The notes under the pieces were generated by a model. The model did no database searches and was not told the origin of the DNA. It saw only the letters and a program-made list of their open reading frames with translations. From Palsa-465 sp963800475 (lineage in GTDB: Bacteria; Actinomycetota; Thermoleophilia; Solirubrobacterales; Solirubrobacteraceae), in the NCBI GenBank assembly GCA_963800475.1, contig CAWDAZ010000006.1, forward strand, positions 310,001-374,000: DNA of 64,000 nucleotides. The letters run 5' to 3'. Below are positions 52,469 through 61,292 of the stretch, piece by piece; the first letter of the stretch is position 1, and every line of letters begins with the position of its first letter. The translations under genes were made by a program, and so were the position numbers.

Positions 52469-53059
52469 ATGGTCCCACTGAACGTCCCCAACCTGTTGAC
52501 GGTCGTGCGGATCCTGCTCGTGCCGGTACTGGTCGTCGCCCTGCTCCAGAAGACCAGCGGCGGCGACGTGCTGGCAGCGATCGTGTTCGCGATCGCGTCG
52601 CTGACCGACGCGATCGACGGCTACCTCGCGCGCTCCCGCAATTCGGTGACGACGTTCGGGAAGCTGATGGACCCGATCGCGGACAAGCTGCTGATCATCG
52701 CCGCGCTCGTGGTGCTGGTTTCGCTCGGGCGGCTCGAGGCCTGGGTCGCGATGGTGATCATCGCCCGCGAGTTCGCGGTGACGGTGCTGCGCGTCGCGGT
52801 CGGGGCGGGGCAGGGGATCGTGATCTCCGCGAGCCCGTTTGGGAAGGTCAAGACCGCCTTCCAGGTCGCGATGGTGATCGCGCTGATCGCCGTACCCGGC
52901 CATCCGTTCTGGCTTGACGTGCTGGTCTACATGACGGTGCTCGTCACGGTCCTGTCCGGAGCGGACTACTTCTTCGGCCTACGCCGCGGGCTGCTCGAGC
53001 GCGAGCGCCGCGAGCGGGCGGCGGGCGGCACCCAGCCGCCGCGGGCTCACGGAACCTGA
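52469..53059 (+). CDS. pgsA: CDP-diacylglycerol-glycerol-3-phosphate 3-phosphatidyltransferase
   Basis: A 196-residue membrane enzyme that makes phosphatidylglycerol phosphate. The CDP-alcohol phosphotransferase motif D-G-x2-A-R-x8-G-x3-D-x3-D is present (DGYLARSRNSVTTFGKLMDPIAD). NVPNLLTVVRILLVPVLV is the usual N-terminus. About five to six membrane helices. The 3' end overlaps the opposite folE2 gene by 13 bases. Confidence 0.95.
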   Translation: MVPLNVPNLLTVVRILLVPVLVVALLQKTSGGDVLAAIVFAIASLTDAIDGYLARSRNSVTTFGKLMDPIADKLLIIAALVVLVSLGRLEAWVAMVIIAREFAVTVLRVAVGAGQGIVISASPFGKVKTAFQVAMVIALIAVPGHPFWLDVLVYMTVLVTVLSGADYFFGLRRGLLERERRERAAGGTQPPRAHGT

Positions 53060-54048
53060 TCGAGCCAGACCCGGCGGCTCGTCTGGGTGGCCCCGGGCGT
53101 ACCCGTCTCGAGCTCCCGCCGTACCTCCGCGAGCGTTCCGAACCGCTCGGCGACGACGTTGTGCTGGTGGATCGTCTCGAGGTTGACCTGGCGCGCCGAG
53201 ACGAACGCGCGGTGATCGAGCTCGGGGAACCGGTCGACGACGCCGCGGATCATCTCCCGCACGCAGTCCTCAACAAACCGCGGGCGCCGGTGCGCCTTCT
53301 CGACGACGAGCGCTTCGTCGGAGCGCTTCATCAGCTCGTAGATCTCCGATGACATCGACTGCTCGACGATCTCGAGCAGCACCGACGCCTCGATCTCGTC
53401 GTCGCACAGCTCGGTACAGCCGATGTGCAGCGTGCCGAGGCCGCGCTGGTTGTGGGTCGCCACCGGGACCGCCTCGATGATCTGCTCGATCTGCTCGGCG
53501 TCGAAGCCCTGGTCGCGCAGGCGCTCGCGCGCCGCGCCGGCGACGAGCTCCTGCGCGCACGGGCACGCGGTGATGCCCTGCGCGGTGACGCCGATCAGGC
53601 GGCGGGTCCCGAGCTCGGTGCAGATCGCCGAGCCGTGGAGCGTGTACAGCTCCTGCGTCTGGACGCCGGACGAAGGCGCCGGCTTGTGCTCCGGGAATCG
53701 GGCCTCGACTGAGACCTCGGCGCGGCGCGCGCCCTGACGGGCGCGCACGAGCTGCGCGATGTGCTCGGCGAGTGTCTCCACCTTGAAGGTCGTCTCGTTC
53801 AGGACCACCTGGCCGATCGCCTCGTTGATGACCTCCTCGAAGCGCGACATATGCGCTCCCTTCTGATCGAGGCCGAGGTCGACGACGCACTCGAACCGGG
53901 CGAGGAACAGCTGCTCGGCGCCGGCGTGGTCGAGCCGGATGACCTTCTCGACGCCGGTCACTCCGACGCGCGAGAGGCTCAGCTGCACCGACGGGCGCTG
54001 CGCCTGGACGTCGATCAAAGTCAGCGAGTCGGAGTGTTCCGGCGTCAT
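53047..54048 (-). CDS. folE2: GTP cyclohydrolase, FolE2/MptA type
   Basis: A 333-residue type-IB GTP cyclohydrolase, first step to folate or pterin. ITACPCAQE carries the active-site metal Cys; THNQRGLGTL and the ISARQVNLETIHQHN-like block are the other conserved segments. At 333 residues it is longer than typical bacterial FolE2 (about 270) and nearer to MptA. Divergent from rpoD, 161 bases apart. Confidence 0.9.
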   Translation of the reverse strand: MTPEHSDSLTLIDVQAQRPSVQLSLSRVGVTGVEKVIRLDHAGAEQLFLARFECVVDLGLDQKGAHMSRFEEVINEAIGQVVLNETTFKVETLAEHIAQLVRARQGARRAEVSVEARFPEHKPAPSSGVQTQELYTLHGSAICTELGTRRLIGVTAQGITACPCAQELVAGAARERLRDQGFDAEQIEQIIEAVPVATHNQRGLGTLHIGCTELCDDEIEASVLLEIVEQSMSSEIYELMKRSDEALVVEKAHRRPRFVEDCVREMIRGVVDRFPELDHRAFVSARQVNLETIHQHNVVAERFGTLAEVRRELETGTPGATQTSRRVWLDQVP

Positions 54049-54100
54049 GACTTAGATGAAGAGTAGAGAGGTCGTCTGCGCGCGGCGTATCTGCCGGAAA

Positions 54101-54128
54101 TGGACAAGCACGGTGATTGTGGTATCAC
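54101..54128 (+). promoter_or_regulatory. Candidate promoter of rpoD
   Basis: TGGACA (54101-54106), a 16-base spacer and TATCAC (54123-54128) look like a housekeeping promoter in the rpoD/folE2 gap. It would give a leader of about 70-80 bases before the GTG at 54210. The -10 lacks the final T, so this is tentative. Confidence 0.35.
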
Positions 54129-54209
54129 TCGTGGCCTTGTAGGGAGAGAGAAGGACGATCCGAGGGAGTCTGTCGTGGGTGCATCGCGACGGGAGGGAGC
54201 TCAGGGGCC

Positions 54210-55361
54210 GTGAGCGAAGACGGAATTGCACTGCTTGGGGACGATGCTCCGATTGCGGAGCTCGAGGAGTTCAAACAGCTCATCGCCGAAGGCCATGAGC
54301 GCGGATTTCTGACCTTCGACCAGATCGCGTCGTGCCTCGAGGAGACCGAGGTCACCAAGGAGCAGGTGCAGGAGCTGCACGCGTATCTGGACGAGGCCGG
54401 GATTGACGTCGTCGAGGCCGACGGCAAGATCGCAAAGTCCGAGGGCGGGACGGTCGAGCGGAGGGCCGCCGACGCGGCATCGCCGCGACCCGACCAGCCG
54501 GCGACCAAGAAGGTCGAGGTCGACCTGACGGTGGAGCCATCTTTGGATTCGCTGCGGCTGTACCTGCGGTCGATCGGACGGGTCGATCTCTTGACCGCCG
54601 ACCAGGAGGTGTCGCTCGCGCGCCGGATCGAGCGCGGCGACATGTCGGCCAAGCAGCAGATGATCGAGGCGAACCTGCGACTGGTGGTCTCGATCGCGAA
54701 GGCCTACCTGGGCCGCGGGCTGACGTTCCTGGACCTGATCCAGGAAGGGTCGATGGGCCTGATCCGCGCCGTCGAGAAGTTCGACTACCGGCGCGGCTAC
54801 AAGTTCTCCACCTACGCGACTTGGTGGATCCGCCAGGCAGTCACGCGTGCGATCGCCGACAAGGGCCGCACGATCCGGATCCCGGTGCACATGGTCGAGA
54901 AGCTCAACAAGGTCGTCCACGTCGAGCGGCAGCTGGTTCAGCAGCTCGGCCGCGAGCCGACGCCGGAGGAGATCGCCGACGAGCTCGAGACGACCGTGCG
55001 CGAGGTCCGCGACGTGCTGCGGATGGCGCAGCAGCCGATCTCGCTGGAGAAGCCGATCGGCGAGGAGGAGGAGTCCGAGCTCGGCGACTTCGTCGAGGAC
55101 CAGACCGCGGAGTCGCCGTTCGAGCTGGCGGCCGAGCACCTCCGCCGCGAGAACCTGCGTCGCGCGCTGAACGCGCTACCCGCGCGCGAGCGCGAGGTGA
55201 TCGAGATGCGGTTCGGGCTGACCGGCGAGCGTCCGTACACGCTCGAGGAGGTCGGCCGCGCGTTCAACGTCACCCGCGAGCGGATCCGCCAGATCGAGAA
55301 CCACACGCTCAAGAAGCTCGAGGCGCTGCCCGAGGCGCAGCGGCTGCGGGACGCGTCGTAG
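54210..55361 (+). CDS. rpoD: Primary RNA polymerase sigma factor
   Basis: A 383-residue group 1 sigma-70. Region 1.2 SLRLYLRSIGRVDLLTADQEVSLARRIERGD, region 2 with FLDLIQEGSMGLIRAVEKFDYRRGYKFSTYATWWIRQAVTRAI, and region 4.2 EEVGRAFNVTRERIRQIENHTLKKL are complete. Region 1.1 is short and includes a helical LTFDQIASCLEETEVTKEQVQELHAYL domain. GTG at 54210 preferred (GGAG and GGGG before it). tRNA-Tyr follows. Confidence 0.96.
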   Translation: MSEDGIALLGDDAPIAELEEFKQLIAEGHERGFLTFDQIASCLEETEVTKEQVQELHAYLDEAGIDVVEADGKIAKSEGGTVERRAADAASPRPDQPATKKVEVDLTVEPSLDSLRLYLRSIGRVDLLTADQEVSLARRIERGDMSAKQQMIEANLRLVVSIAKAYLGRGLTFLDLIQEGSMGLIRAVEKFDYRRGYKFSTYATWWIRQAVTRAIADKGRTIRIPVHMVEKLNKVVHVERQLVQQLGREPTPEEIADELETTVREVRDVLRMAQQPISLEKPIGEEEESELGDFVEDQTAESPFELAAEHLRRENLRRALNALPAREREVIEMRFGLTGERPYTLEEVGRAFNVTRERIRQIENHTLKKLEALPEAQRLRDAS

Positions 55362-55479
55362 CGGCTCGCTAGCTGGACCGGCGCGCGCTCGGTGTGCCGC
55401 GTTTTCGACGGTTCGGGCGCAAATCGTTGCAGCCGAGTCGCGGCCGTACCGGTCGGCCCAAGCTAGACTCGCGAGGCTC

Positions 55480-55561
55480 GGCGGGGTTCCCGAGCGGTCA
55501 AAGGGACGAGACTGTAAATCTCGCGGCTCAGCCTTCGCAGGTTCGAATCCTGCCCCCGCCA
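55480..55561 (+). tRNA. tRNA-Tyr (anticodon GTA)
   Basis: An 82-base class II tRNA: acceptor GGCGGGG/CCCCGCC with discriminator A, anticodon arm CGAGA-CTGTAAA-TCTCG giving GTA, long variable arm (CGGCTCAGCCTTC) and T arm GCAGG-TTCGAAT-CCTGC. No CCA is encoded. The next gene, on the other strand, ends 4 bases after it. Confidence 0.95.
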
Positions 55562-55565
55562 TTCT

Positions 55566-56096
55566 TCAGCTCTCGCCGCCAAGAACGGCGTCGAAATCCA
55601 TCGCTCGCCGCAGTTCCTCCTGCGCCTCCTCCGTCAACTCCGGCGCCCGCTCCCGTAGCTCCTCGTCGTCGCTGATCCCGATTCCCTGCTCCGGGTCGGT
55701 CGAGTAGAGCGTCACGTGGACCGGGGGCGGTGTGAGCTCGACGCCGAGTTCGCCCGAGAGCTCCATGAACAGCTCCGGCAGCGCCGGACACTCGACCATC
55801 ACCACGATCGTCTCCAGCCCCGGCTTGTCGGGATGCCTTCCCACGCGACGCAGCTCGTGGGTCGGGTAGATTGGGCCGACCGGCCCGCCGGCCAGAACCC
55901 GCGCCACCTGCTCCCAATCACCGCCGCTGGCCTCGATCACGGATTCGGCGAGCACCGTCACGTGGAACTCGACCTTTCGCTGCCAGCGTCGACCGAGCGC
56001 CTCGATCTCTGCCGGCAGACCCCCGATCTCCACCGGTGCGATCGCCGACCCGCCCGGCGAGACCTCGACGGGCGAGCCGGGTAGCGTCCTGGCCAC
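55566..56096 (-). CDS. 2H-phosphoesterase-like protein
   Basis: A 176-residue protein with two H-h-T motifs, His45-Val-Thr47 (EFHVTVLAES) and His127-Val-Thr129 (PPVHVTLYSTD), 82 residues apart, the signature of the 2H phosphoesterase superfamily (2'-5' ligases, cyclic phosphodiesterases). Members open cyclic phosphates such as 2',3'- or 1'',2''-cyclic forms. Its GTG start is 24 bases from a divergent nucleotide-cyclase gene on overlapping promoters, so a link to cyclic nucleotide signalling is attractive but unproven. It is convergent with tRNA-Tyr. Confidence 0.7.
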   Translation of the reverse strand: MARTLPGSPVEVSPGGSAIAPVEIGGLPAEIEALGRRWQRKVEFHVTVLAESVIEASGGDWEQVARVLAGGPVGPIYPTHELRRVGRHPDKPGLETIVVMVECPALPELFMELSGELGVELTPPPVHVTLYSTDPEQGIGISDDEELRERAPELTEEAQEELRRAMDFDAVLGGES

Positions 56097-56102
56097 GCCG
56101 CA

Positions 56103-56112
56103 ACACTATCCT
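56103..56112. promoter_or_regulatory. Overlapping divergent -10 elements (2H phosphoesterase / cyclase)
   Basis: ACACTATCCT reads TATCCT on the plus strand (56107-56112, 8 nt before the cyclase ATG) and TAGTGT on the minus strand (56108-56103, 6 nt before the phosphoesterase GTG). The two hexamers share the central TA, so both genes fit leaderless transcription from one bidirectional site. Confidence 0.6.
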
Positions 56113-56120
56113 CGCGGCGC

Positions 56121-56903
56121 ATGGCGATCGATGAGCGGCGGCGCATGGCGCGCCTGCGGAGCCGAGCGATCCAGCTCGACACCAAGCCGGGCCTCCTGGC
56201 GTTCGCGCGCCAGCTGCGACAACGGCTTCCGGGCGACGAGCAGTTCGGCGACTCGCTGTCGACCGCCGGCGCGACGCCCGTCCAGGTGATCGCCCGCGGC
56301 GTCACCGCGATGCAGCCCGATCGCGAGAGCGTCTCCAAGGAGCTTGGGCTGGGGGCGCTGCAGCTCTGGCAGTCGCTCTCGGAGGCCACCGGACGGGGCC
56401 GGGGAGACCGGGAGCTCGCGCTGCTGTTCACCGACCTCGTCGGCTTCTCGGCCTGGGCGCTCGACGCCGGTGACGCGCATGCCCTCGTGTTGCTGCGCGC
56501 CGTCGGGGACGCTGTCGAGACGGCGATCCTCGACCGCAACGGGCGGATCGTGAAGCGCCTCGGCGACGGCGTGATGGCTACATTCGCCACTGCGCAGGAA
56601 GCCGTGGAGGCGGCGCTCGACGCCCAGGATGCCGTCCGCGCGGTCGAGGTCGCGGGCCACCACCCGCGGATGCGCGCCGGGGTCCACTGGGGACGCCCGC
56701 GCAAGCTCGGCAGCGACTACCTCGGCGTGGACGTGAACATCGCGGCCCGGGTCGCCGACTGCGCCAAGGCCGAGCAGGTGGTCGTCTCCGATTCGCTGCT
56801 GGAGCGGATCGACGCCTCGGACCTCAAGACGGCGCGGCCAAAGCGGCTGAAGGCCAAGGGAGCCCCACCTGAGCTTCGTACCGTGGTGGTCTCCCGAGCG
56901 TGA
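56121..56903 (+). CDS. Class III adenylate/guanylate cyclase domain protein
   Basis: A 260-residue soluble cyclase. The catalytic core (about residues 98-250) has both metal Asp (LFTDLVGFS, Asp105; RLGDGVMATF, Asp149), the purine-specifying Lys145 and Asp204, and transition-state Asn206/Arg210 (GVDVNIAAR). So all catalytic residues are kept. Residues 1-97 form a helical region without a recognised sensor. Lys plus Asp suggests ATP as substrate. Divergent from the 2H phosphoesterase gene. Confidence 0.92.
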   Translation: MAIDERRRMARLRSRAIQLDTKPGLLAFARQLRQRLPGDEQFGDSLSTAGATPVQVIARGVTAMQPDRESVSKELGLGALQLWQSLSEATGRGRGDRELALLFTDLVGFSAWALDAGDAHALVLLRAVGDAVETAILDRNGRIVKRLGDGVMATFATAQEAVEAALDAQDAVRAVEVAGHHPRMRAGVHWGRPRKLGSDYLGVDVNIAARVADCAKAEQVVVSDSLLERIDASDLKTARPKRLKAKGAPPELRTVVVSRA

Positions 56904-57071
56904 GCCTCACGCGTCCCGTCACGGGCGCACCCGGTGATACCTGCAGCTGCAGGATCGCTTGCAAGCCCCTCTGCGTGCGGCCCGGACCCCCCTCCCGTGT
57001 TACGGTCACGCCGCCCGAACTTCCTGGGTGCAGGCAATAACGGACGCCGCGCGCGGGTCCGTCGACCAGTG

Positions 57072-58319
57072 ATGCTCCGAGCCCGAACGCCATCGACCAA
57101 AGCCGCCCGGACGGCCGCTGCAGCGCTTCTAGCGACACTCGCGTCGCTGGCACTCGCGATCGACTCGCCCACCTCGCACGCCGCGAGCCAGTCACAGCTT
57201 CAGCAGCAGCTCAGCGCCGGTCAGGGGAAGGTCTCCAACCTGCAGGGCCAGGTCAACGCCGCGTCCGGCCGGCTCGGCCAGCTCAACGCGAGCATCGGCG
57301 GCTTGGAGGCCCGGATCTCCAGGATCCAGGCTGACCTCGACGCCAAGCGCGCGGAGCTGATCCGGCTACAGCTCGAGCTGAATGCCGCGCGCAAGCGGCT
57401 CGCGCAGCTCGAGGCGTTCGAGGCGCGCGGCGAGCAGGCGCTCTCACAGCAGCTCGTGAGCTTGTACGAGTCCGATCGCCCGGACCTGGTGACCGTGGTG
57501 CTCGAGTCGCACGGGTTCAACGACCTGCTCGAGCGCCTTACCTTCGCGGACAAGATCCAGAAGCAGGACGTCCGGATCGTCCGGCAGGTTCGCGCGGCCC
57601 GCAAGCAGGTCGCGGCCCAGGCGGTCCGGCTGGGAGCGCTCGAGGTCCGCCAGCAGCAGATCACCGTGCAGGTCCTCCGCGAGCGCAACAGCCTCGCGGG
57701 CGCGAGGCTCCAGCTCGTCCAACAGCGGATCGTCGTCGCCAGGAATCGGGCCGCGAAGGCCGGAGCGCTGGCCAGTGCGCGCGACCAGGTATCGAGTCTC
57801 CAGAATCAGCTCAACAAGCTTCAGGCAGCCCAGGCGGCGCAGGCGGCGGCCGCATCAGGCTCCGGCTTCCCGGTCGGCCCGACGACCGGCTCGCCGGCGG
57901 GCTCGAGCGGCGGGTTCACGTTCCCGCTTCCGAAGGGCGCGGCCTCGCCGCCCGGCACCTGGTCCGAGGACCAGGGTGTCGACATCTCGGCACCCGGCGA
58001 CACGCCCGAGTTCGCCGTCTGCTCGGGCACGATCGTGCTGCACGGGATCGGGGGATTCGGGCCGTGGGCCCCGGTGCTCCATTGCGACAGCCCGATCGAC
58101 GGCTACGACTACGTCTACTACGGCCACGCCGGGCCCGCCGACCAGCAGCCCGTCGGCGCCCACGTCGGCGCGGGCGAGGCGATCAGCTCGATCGGCCCGG
58201 GGATCGTCGGCATCTCGACGGGCCCGCACCTCGAGATCGGCTTCGCGGACTCGAGCGGCTCCCCGGTTGGCGGCGGCAGCGCCTCGGCGATGATGTCGCT
58301 GCTGCAGTCCTCCTACTGA
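57072..58319 (+). CDS. Secreted coiled-coil protein with degenerate LytM (M23-like) domain
   Basis: A 415-residue protein of the EnvC/NlpD-like type. Signal peptide at residues 1-40, long coiled coil (about 45-250) with a PcsB-like segment (LYESDRPDLVTVVLESHGFNDLLERL), a Gly/Ser/Pro linker and a LytM fold. Of the four zinc ligands, Asp304 and His386 are kept, but the first His is Gln301 or nearby (DQGVD) and the last is Glu388 (PHLEI). It is thus probably non-catalytic and activates a wall hydrolase. ATG 57072; a GTG directly before it is possible. Confidence 0.85.
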   Translation: MLRARTPSTKAARTAAAALLATLASLALAIDSPTSHAASQSQLQQQLSAGQGKVSNLQGQVNAASGRLGQLNASIGGLEARISRIQADLDAKRAELIRLQLELNAARKRLAQLEAFEARGEQALSQQLVSLYESDRPDLVTVVLESHGFNDLLERLTFADKIQKQDVRIVRQVRAARKQVAAQAVRLGALEVRQQQITVQVLRERNSLAGARLQLVQQRIVVARNRAAKAGALASARDQVSSLQNQLNKLQAAQAAQAAAASGSGFPVGPTTGSPAGSSGGFTFPLPKGAASPPGTWSEDQGVDISAPGDTPEFAVCSGTIVLHGIGGFGPWAPVLHCDSPIDGYDYVYYGHAGPADQQPVGAHVGAGEAISSIGPGIVGISTGPHLEIGFADSSGSPVGGGSASAMMSLLQSSY

Positions 58320-58370
58320 CCCCGGCCACGGCCGTTGGCGATGCCGGGCGGCGGGGGTACGCTGTCCGCG

Positions 58371-59588
58371 TTGTCATACCGGACGCTCTTTGCTTGCCTG
58401 GCTTCCGGCGTTGCCGCGCTCTGCGCGCTGGCTGGGCCGGGCCTGAGCAGGGCCGCGACGATCACCGTCTTGGGACGCGACGGGCGGGTGTATGTCAGGA
58501 ACGACCCGGCACTCCCCGCAGAGATCCCGATCTCGCAAGCCGCGTCCGGAGGTGTTCGCGCCGGGCCTGCCGGTCCGGAGGCCAGAGCCGCCGGCGGAGA
58601 CGTAACCACGGAGTTGGCGCGCCTGTTCCACACGCACCAGATCGACCGCACCGCGTACATGCACTACAGCGGCAGCTTCCAGGACGCGCTCGAGACGTCC
58701 AGGCGGTTGACGGGCACGCGCGCTGCGGAGCTCGAGGCGGTGATCGAGAACCTGCACCGAATCGCCGCCGCCGGGCTGCTGACGCCGTCGAGGCTGCCCG
58801 CGCTGTTCCTCACGCTTCAGGTGAACCGGCAGTGGTGGGCTAAGGGACCGCTGCTGGCACCCGGTCAGCGCGTCGGGTTTGCGGACTCTCAGATCGTTTG
58901 GGAGTTCTACGTGGGGCAGGGCATCGAGCTGCAGGAGCTCGGAAGCTGGGGCCAGGCGGACTGGATGTACGAGGCCGGCCCCAGATACTGGAAGCGCCTG
59001 CGCGAGCTGGTCGACGAGTTGATCCCGCTCGGTGCCCGCCGAGGCGGCGGCGTCGCGTGGGAGTACTACTTCAGCTTCGACGGCGGCACACCGCCGTGGA
59101 CCAGCGCGATGTCGCAGGGCACCGCCCTGCAGGCCTTGACGCAGGCCTACGAGACATCCGGAGACACCACCTACATCAACCTCGCGCGCCAGTCCATACC
59201 GATCTTCAGCGAGGGACCTCCGGTGGGCGTCAGCGTGCCGACGAGGCTCGGCAGGCGCTACCTGCTCTACTCCTTCGCGCCGGGCGCCGCGGTGATCAAC
59301 GGGTTTCTTCAGACATTGATCGGCCTGTTCGACTACGCGAAGGCAACCGGCGACCCGAACGGCTGGCGGCTGTTCCACTCCGGCGACGCGGAAGCCCGCG
59401 CCGAGCTGCCCAGCTACGACACAGGCTCTTGGTCCCTGTATCAGCCAGGGGTGCTCGACACACGCGACTACCACGTGCTCGTCACCCAGTTCCTGCAGCA
59501 GCTGTGCTCGCGGACGCACGCGCGGATCTACTGCACGACCGCCGCGCATTTCGAGCGTTACCTGAAGCATCCCCCGCCGGGGACGTGA
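58371..59588 (+). CDS. Secreted D-glucuronyl C5-epimerase-family protein
   Basis: A 405-residue exported protein whose C-terminal half matches the heparosan/heparan glucuronyl C5-epimerase domain: WTSAMSQGTALQALTQAYETSGD, VINGFLQTLIGLFDYAKATGD, LPSYDTGSWSLYQPG (Tyr349, Tyr357) and DTRDYHVLVTQFLQQL (Tyr367). These hold the Tyr residues used in catalysis. A signal peptide covers residues 1-29. TTG 58371 is chosen (TACGCT hexamer 7 nt before, good signal peptide); ATG 58341 is the alternative. It may act on an acidic surface polysaccharide. It is coupled to the next gene by GTGA. Confidence 0.82.
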   Translation: MSYRTLFACLASGVAALCALAGPGLSRAATITVLGRDGRVYVRNDPALPAEIPISQAASGGVRAGPAGPEARAAGGDVTTELARLFHTHQIDRTAYMHYSGSFQDALETSRRLTGTRAAELEAVIENLHRIAAAGLLTPSRLPALFLTLQVNRQWWAKGPLLAPGQRVGFADSQIVWEFYVGQGIELQELGSWGQADWMYEAGPRYWKRLRELVDELIPLGARRGGGVAWEYYFSFDGGTPPWTSAMSQGTALQALTQAYETSGDTTYINLARQSIPIFSEGPPVGVSVPTRLGRRYLLYSFAPGAAVINGFLQTLIGLFDYAKATGDPNGWRLFHSGDAEARAELPSYDTGSWSLYQPGVLDTRDYHVLVTQFLQQLCSRTHARIYCTTAAHFERYLKHPPPGT

Positions 59589-61153
59589 TACCCGCCTGCG
59601 CCACGCACATCCCGCTGCCGCGGATCCCGGCCCACGTGGTCGTCATCCGAGACGGGCGGCGGCTCAGCTCACACCCCAAGCACCGCCACCCGGTGGGCAC
59701 AACCGGCCCGACCGGTTCGACGGGTCGGGTCAAGAAGCACCCGCTGTTTCTCCAGGCGGGCGACCGCATCTACGTCGGACGGCCCGGCGTGCTCAGGTTC
59801 GCGTACTGGCGCAACAGGTTCTGGATCTACCACGGCGAGGTCCGGCTGCAGTGCCGTCGCCTGGCGCTCAACTGGAGACCTCACGGCCCGCGCACGACGG
59901 TCGTGGCGGTCGTGCTTCGCTCCGGCCGCGTGTGGGTGCGGTCGGGCGCCCACTCGCGCAGAGCGCTCGTCCTGACTCCTGAGATGCTCGCGTTCGCGAC
60001 GCATCGCGGCACGCATTTCGTGGTCGAACGGAACCCGAACGCGCGCGACACGCGCGCCTTGACGCTGAATCGGCCGATCGTGGCCGCACAGAGCTCCGAC
60101 CAGGCGCTGCGGATCAACACGCGCATCACCTACACGGCGATCTCCGACGCGAGAGGGCTCCGGCTCGACATCTGGCCGTTCTCGATCTCGCGGCTGCAGC
60201 GCGCGACGACACGCTTCGACGGCCTCGTGCCGTTCTGGGCCGACGGGCTGCCGTGCTCGGTCGGGTGCACGGCGCCGGGAGCGATCCAGGGCTGGCCGCT
60301 CAAGCCGTTTCACAGACAGCACGCGATCCGTGCCGGCATCAACGAGCTGCGCCCCGCGAACTTCCACGTCGCGGTCGACATCGAGGCCAACAACTTCCAA
60401 CCGGTGTACGCGATCCAGTCAGGCTTCGCGTCGATTCGATACCCGGGGACCGGCGACGTGAACGTCGACGTCGGCAGCTTCTACTACTGGCACATCAACC
60501 CGACGGTCTCGAACGGCCAGTACGTCGTCGCCTACCGGACGATGATCGGACAGGTGCTCAACGGGTTCGGTCACGTCGCGCTGTCCGAAGGCTCGACCTC
60601 CGATTACCTGAACCCGCTGCGACCGGGAGGCAGTCTCCAGCCATACAAGGACAGCGAGCCGCCGGTCATCGGGATCCCCCGGGTGTTCGGCGACGGGCGG
60701 GTGATTGTCGGAGCGTTCGATCCTCAGAGCTTCGTCCAGCGTGAGCGCTACCAGACGCCCGTGCTCGCGCCCTCGTCGCTCGCCTGGCGGCTCTACGACG
60801 TGCATGGCCGCGCCCTCACCGGACTCGAGTGGGCAATGCGCGGATCGCAGAACTATCCGCCGGGACTGAAGCCCGTCATCTTTGCCCCGGGAGCGTCGAA
60901 CCCCGGGTTCTGGTGCTTCTACACGCAGGTGCGGTGCATCCCGAACTGGGTCTACTGGCTGGCGGGCGGGCTGACGCCTCCGCTTCCGCTCGGCGGCCTT
61001 CCGCGCGGCCGCTACCGGCTGACCGTCTACGCGTGGGACTGGGCCGGCAACACCTCTGCGCTCGACTACTGGATCAAGCTGCCGCTCGGTGCCGCGGCGA
61101 GCGCGGCAACCGCGGAGTCAGGTCCCCTCGCTCCGAAGTTCGACTATCCCTAG
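59585..61153 (+). CDS. LytM-like domain protein coupled to the C5-epimerase gene
   Basis: A 522-residue protein. Its GTG overlaps the epimerase stop (GTGA). N-terminal about 170 residues are strand-rich, with HPLFLQAGDRIYVGRPGVLRFAYW and a WVRSGAHSRRALVLTPEMLAFATHRG segment like a FecR-type domain. The central part has an M23-like pattern: His261-x3-Asp265 (FHVAVDIEA), His303 (FYYWHIN), His330 (GFGHVALSE); the last zinc His is Ala332. The C-terminus has an Ig-like strand (GRYRLTVYAWDWAGNTS). No signal peptide is seen at the GTG. Role unknown, probably envelope. Confidence 0.72.
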   Translation: MIPACATHIPLPRIPAHVVVIRDGRRLSSHPKHRHPVGTTGPTGSTGRVKKHPLFLQAGDRIYVGRPGVLRFAYWRNRFWIYHGEVRLQCRRLALNWRPHGPRTTVVAVVLRSGRVWVRSGAHSRRALVLTPEMLAFATHRGTHFVVERNPNARDTRALTLNRPIVAAQSSDQALRINTRITYTAISDARGLRLDIWPFSISRLQRATTRFDGLVPFWADGLPCSVGCTAPGAIQGWPLKPFHRQHAIRAGINELRPANFHVAVDIEANNFQPVYAIQSGFASIRYPGTGDVNVDVGSFYYWHINPTVSNGQYVVAYRTMIGQVLNGFGHVALSEGSTSDYLNPLRPGGSLQPYKDSEPPVIGIPRVFGDGRVIVGAFDPQSFVQRERYQTPVLAPSSLAWRLYDVHGRALTGLEWAMRGSQNYPPGLKPVIFAPGASNPGFWCFYTQVRCIPNWVYWLAGGLTPPLPLGGLPRGRYRLTVYAWDWAGNTSALDYWIKLPLGAAASAATAESGPLAPKFDYP

Positions 61154-61219
61154 TGCCGCGGCAGAGCCCCGCCCCAGGACCGACTACCTCTCGCCGGAGT
61201 CGCTAGGCTCACCGCCGAC

Positions 61220-61292
<73 letters not shown>

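Noticed and set aside
56904..57071. Second riboswitch upstream of the LytM-like gene
   Set aside because: The 168-base gap has GC-rich hairpins but none of the ydaO or other aptamer signature blocks.
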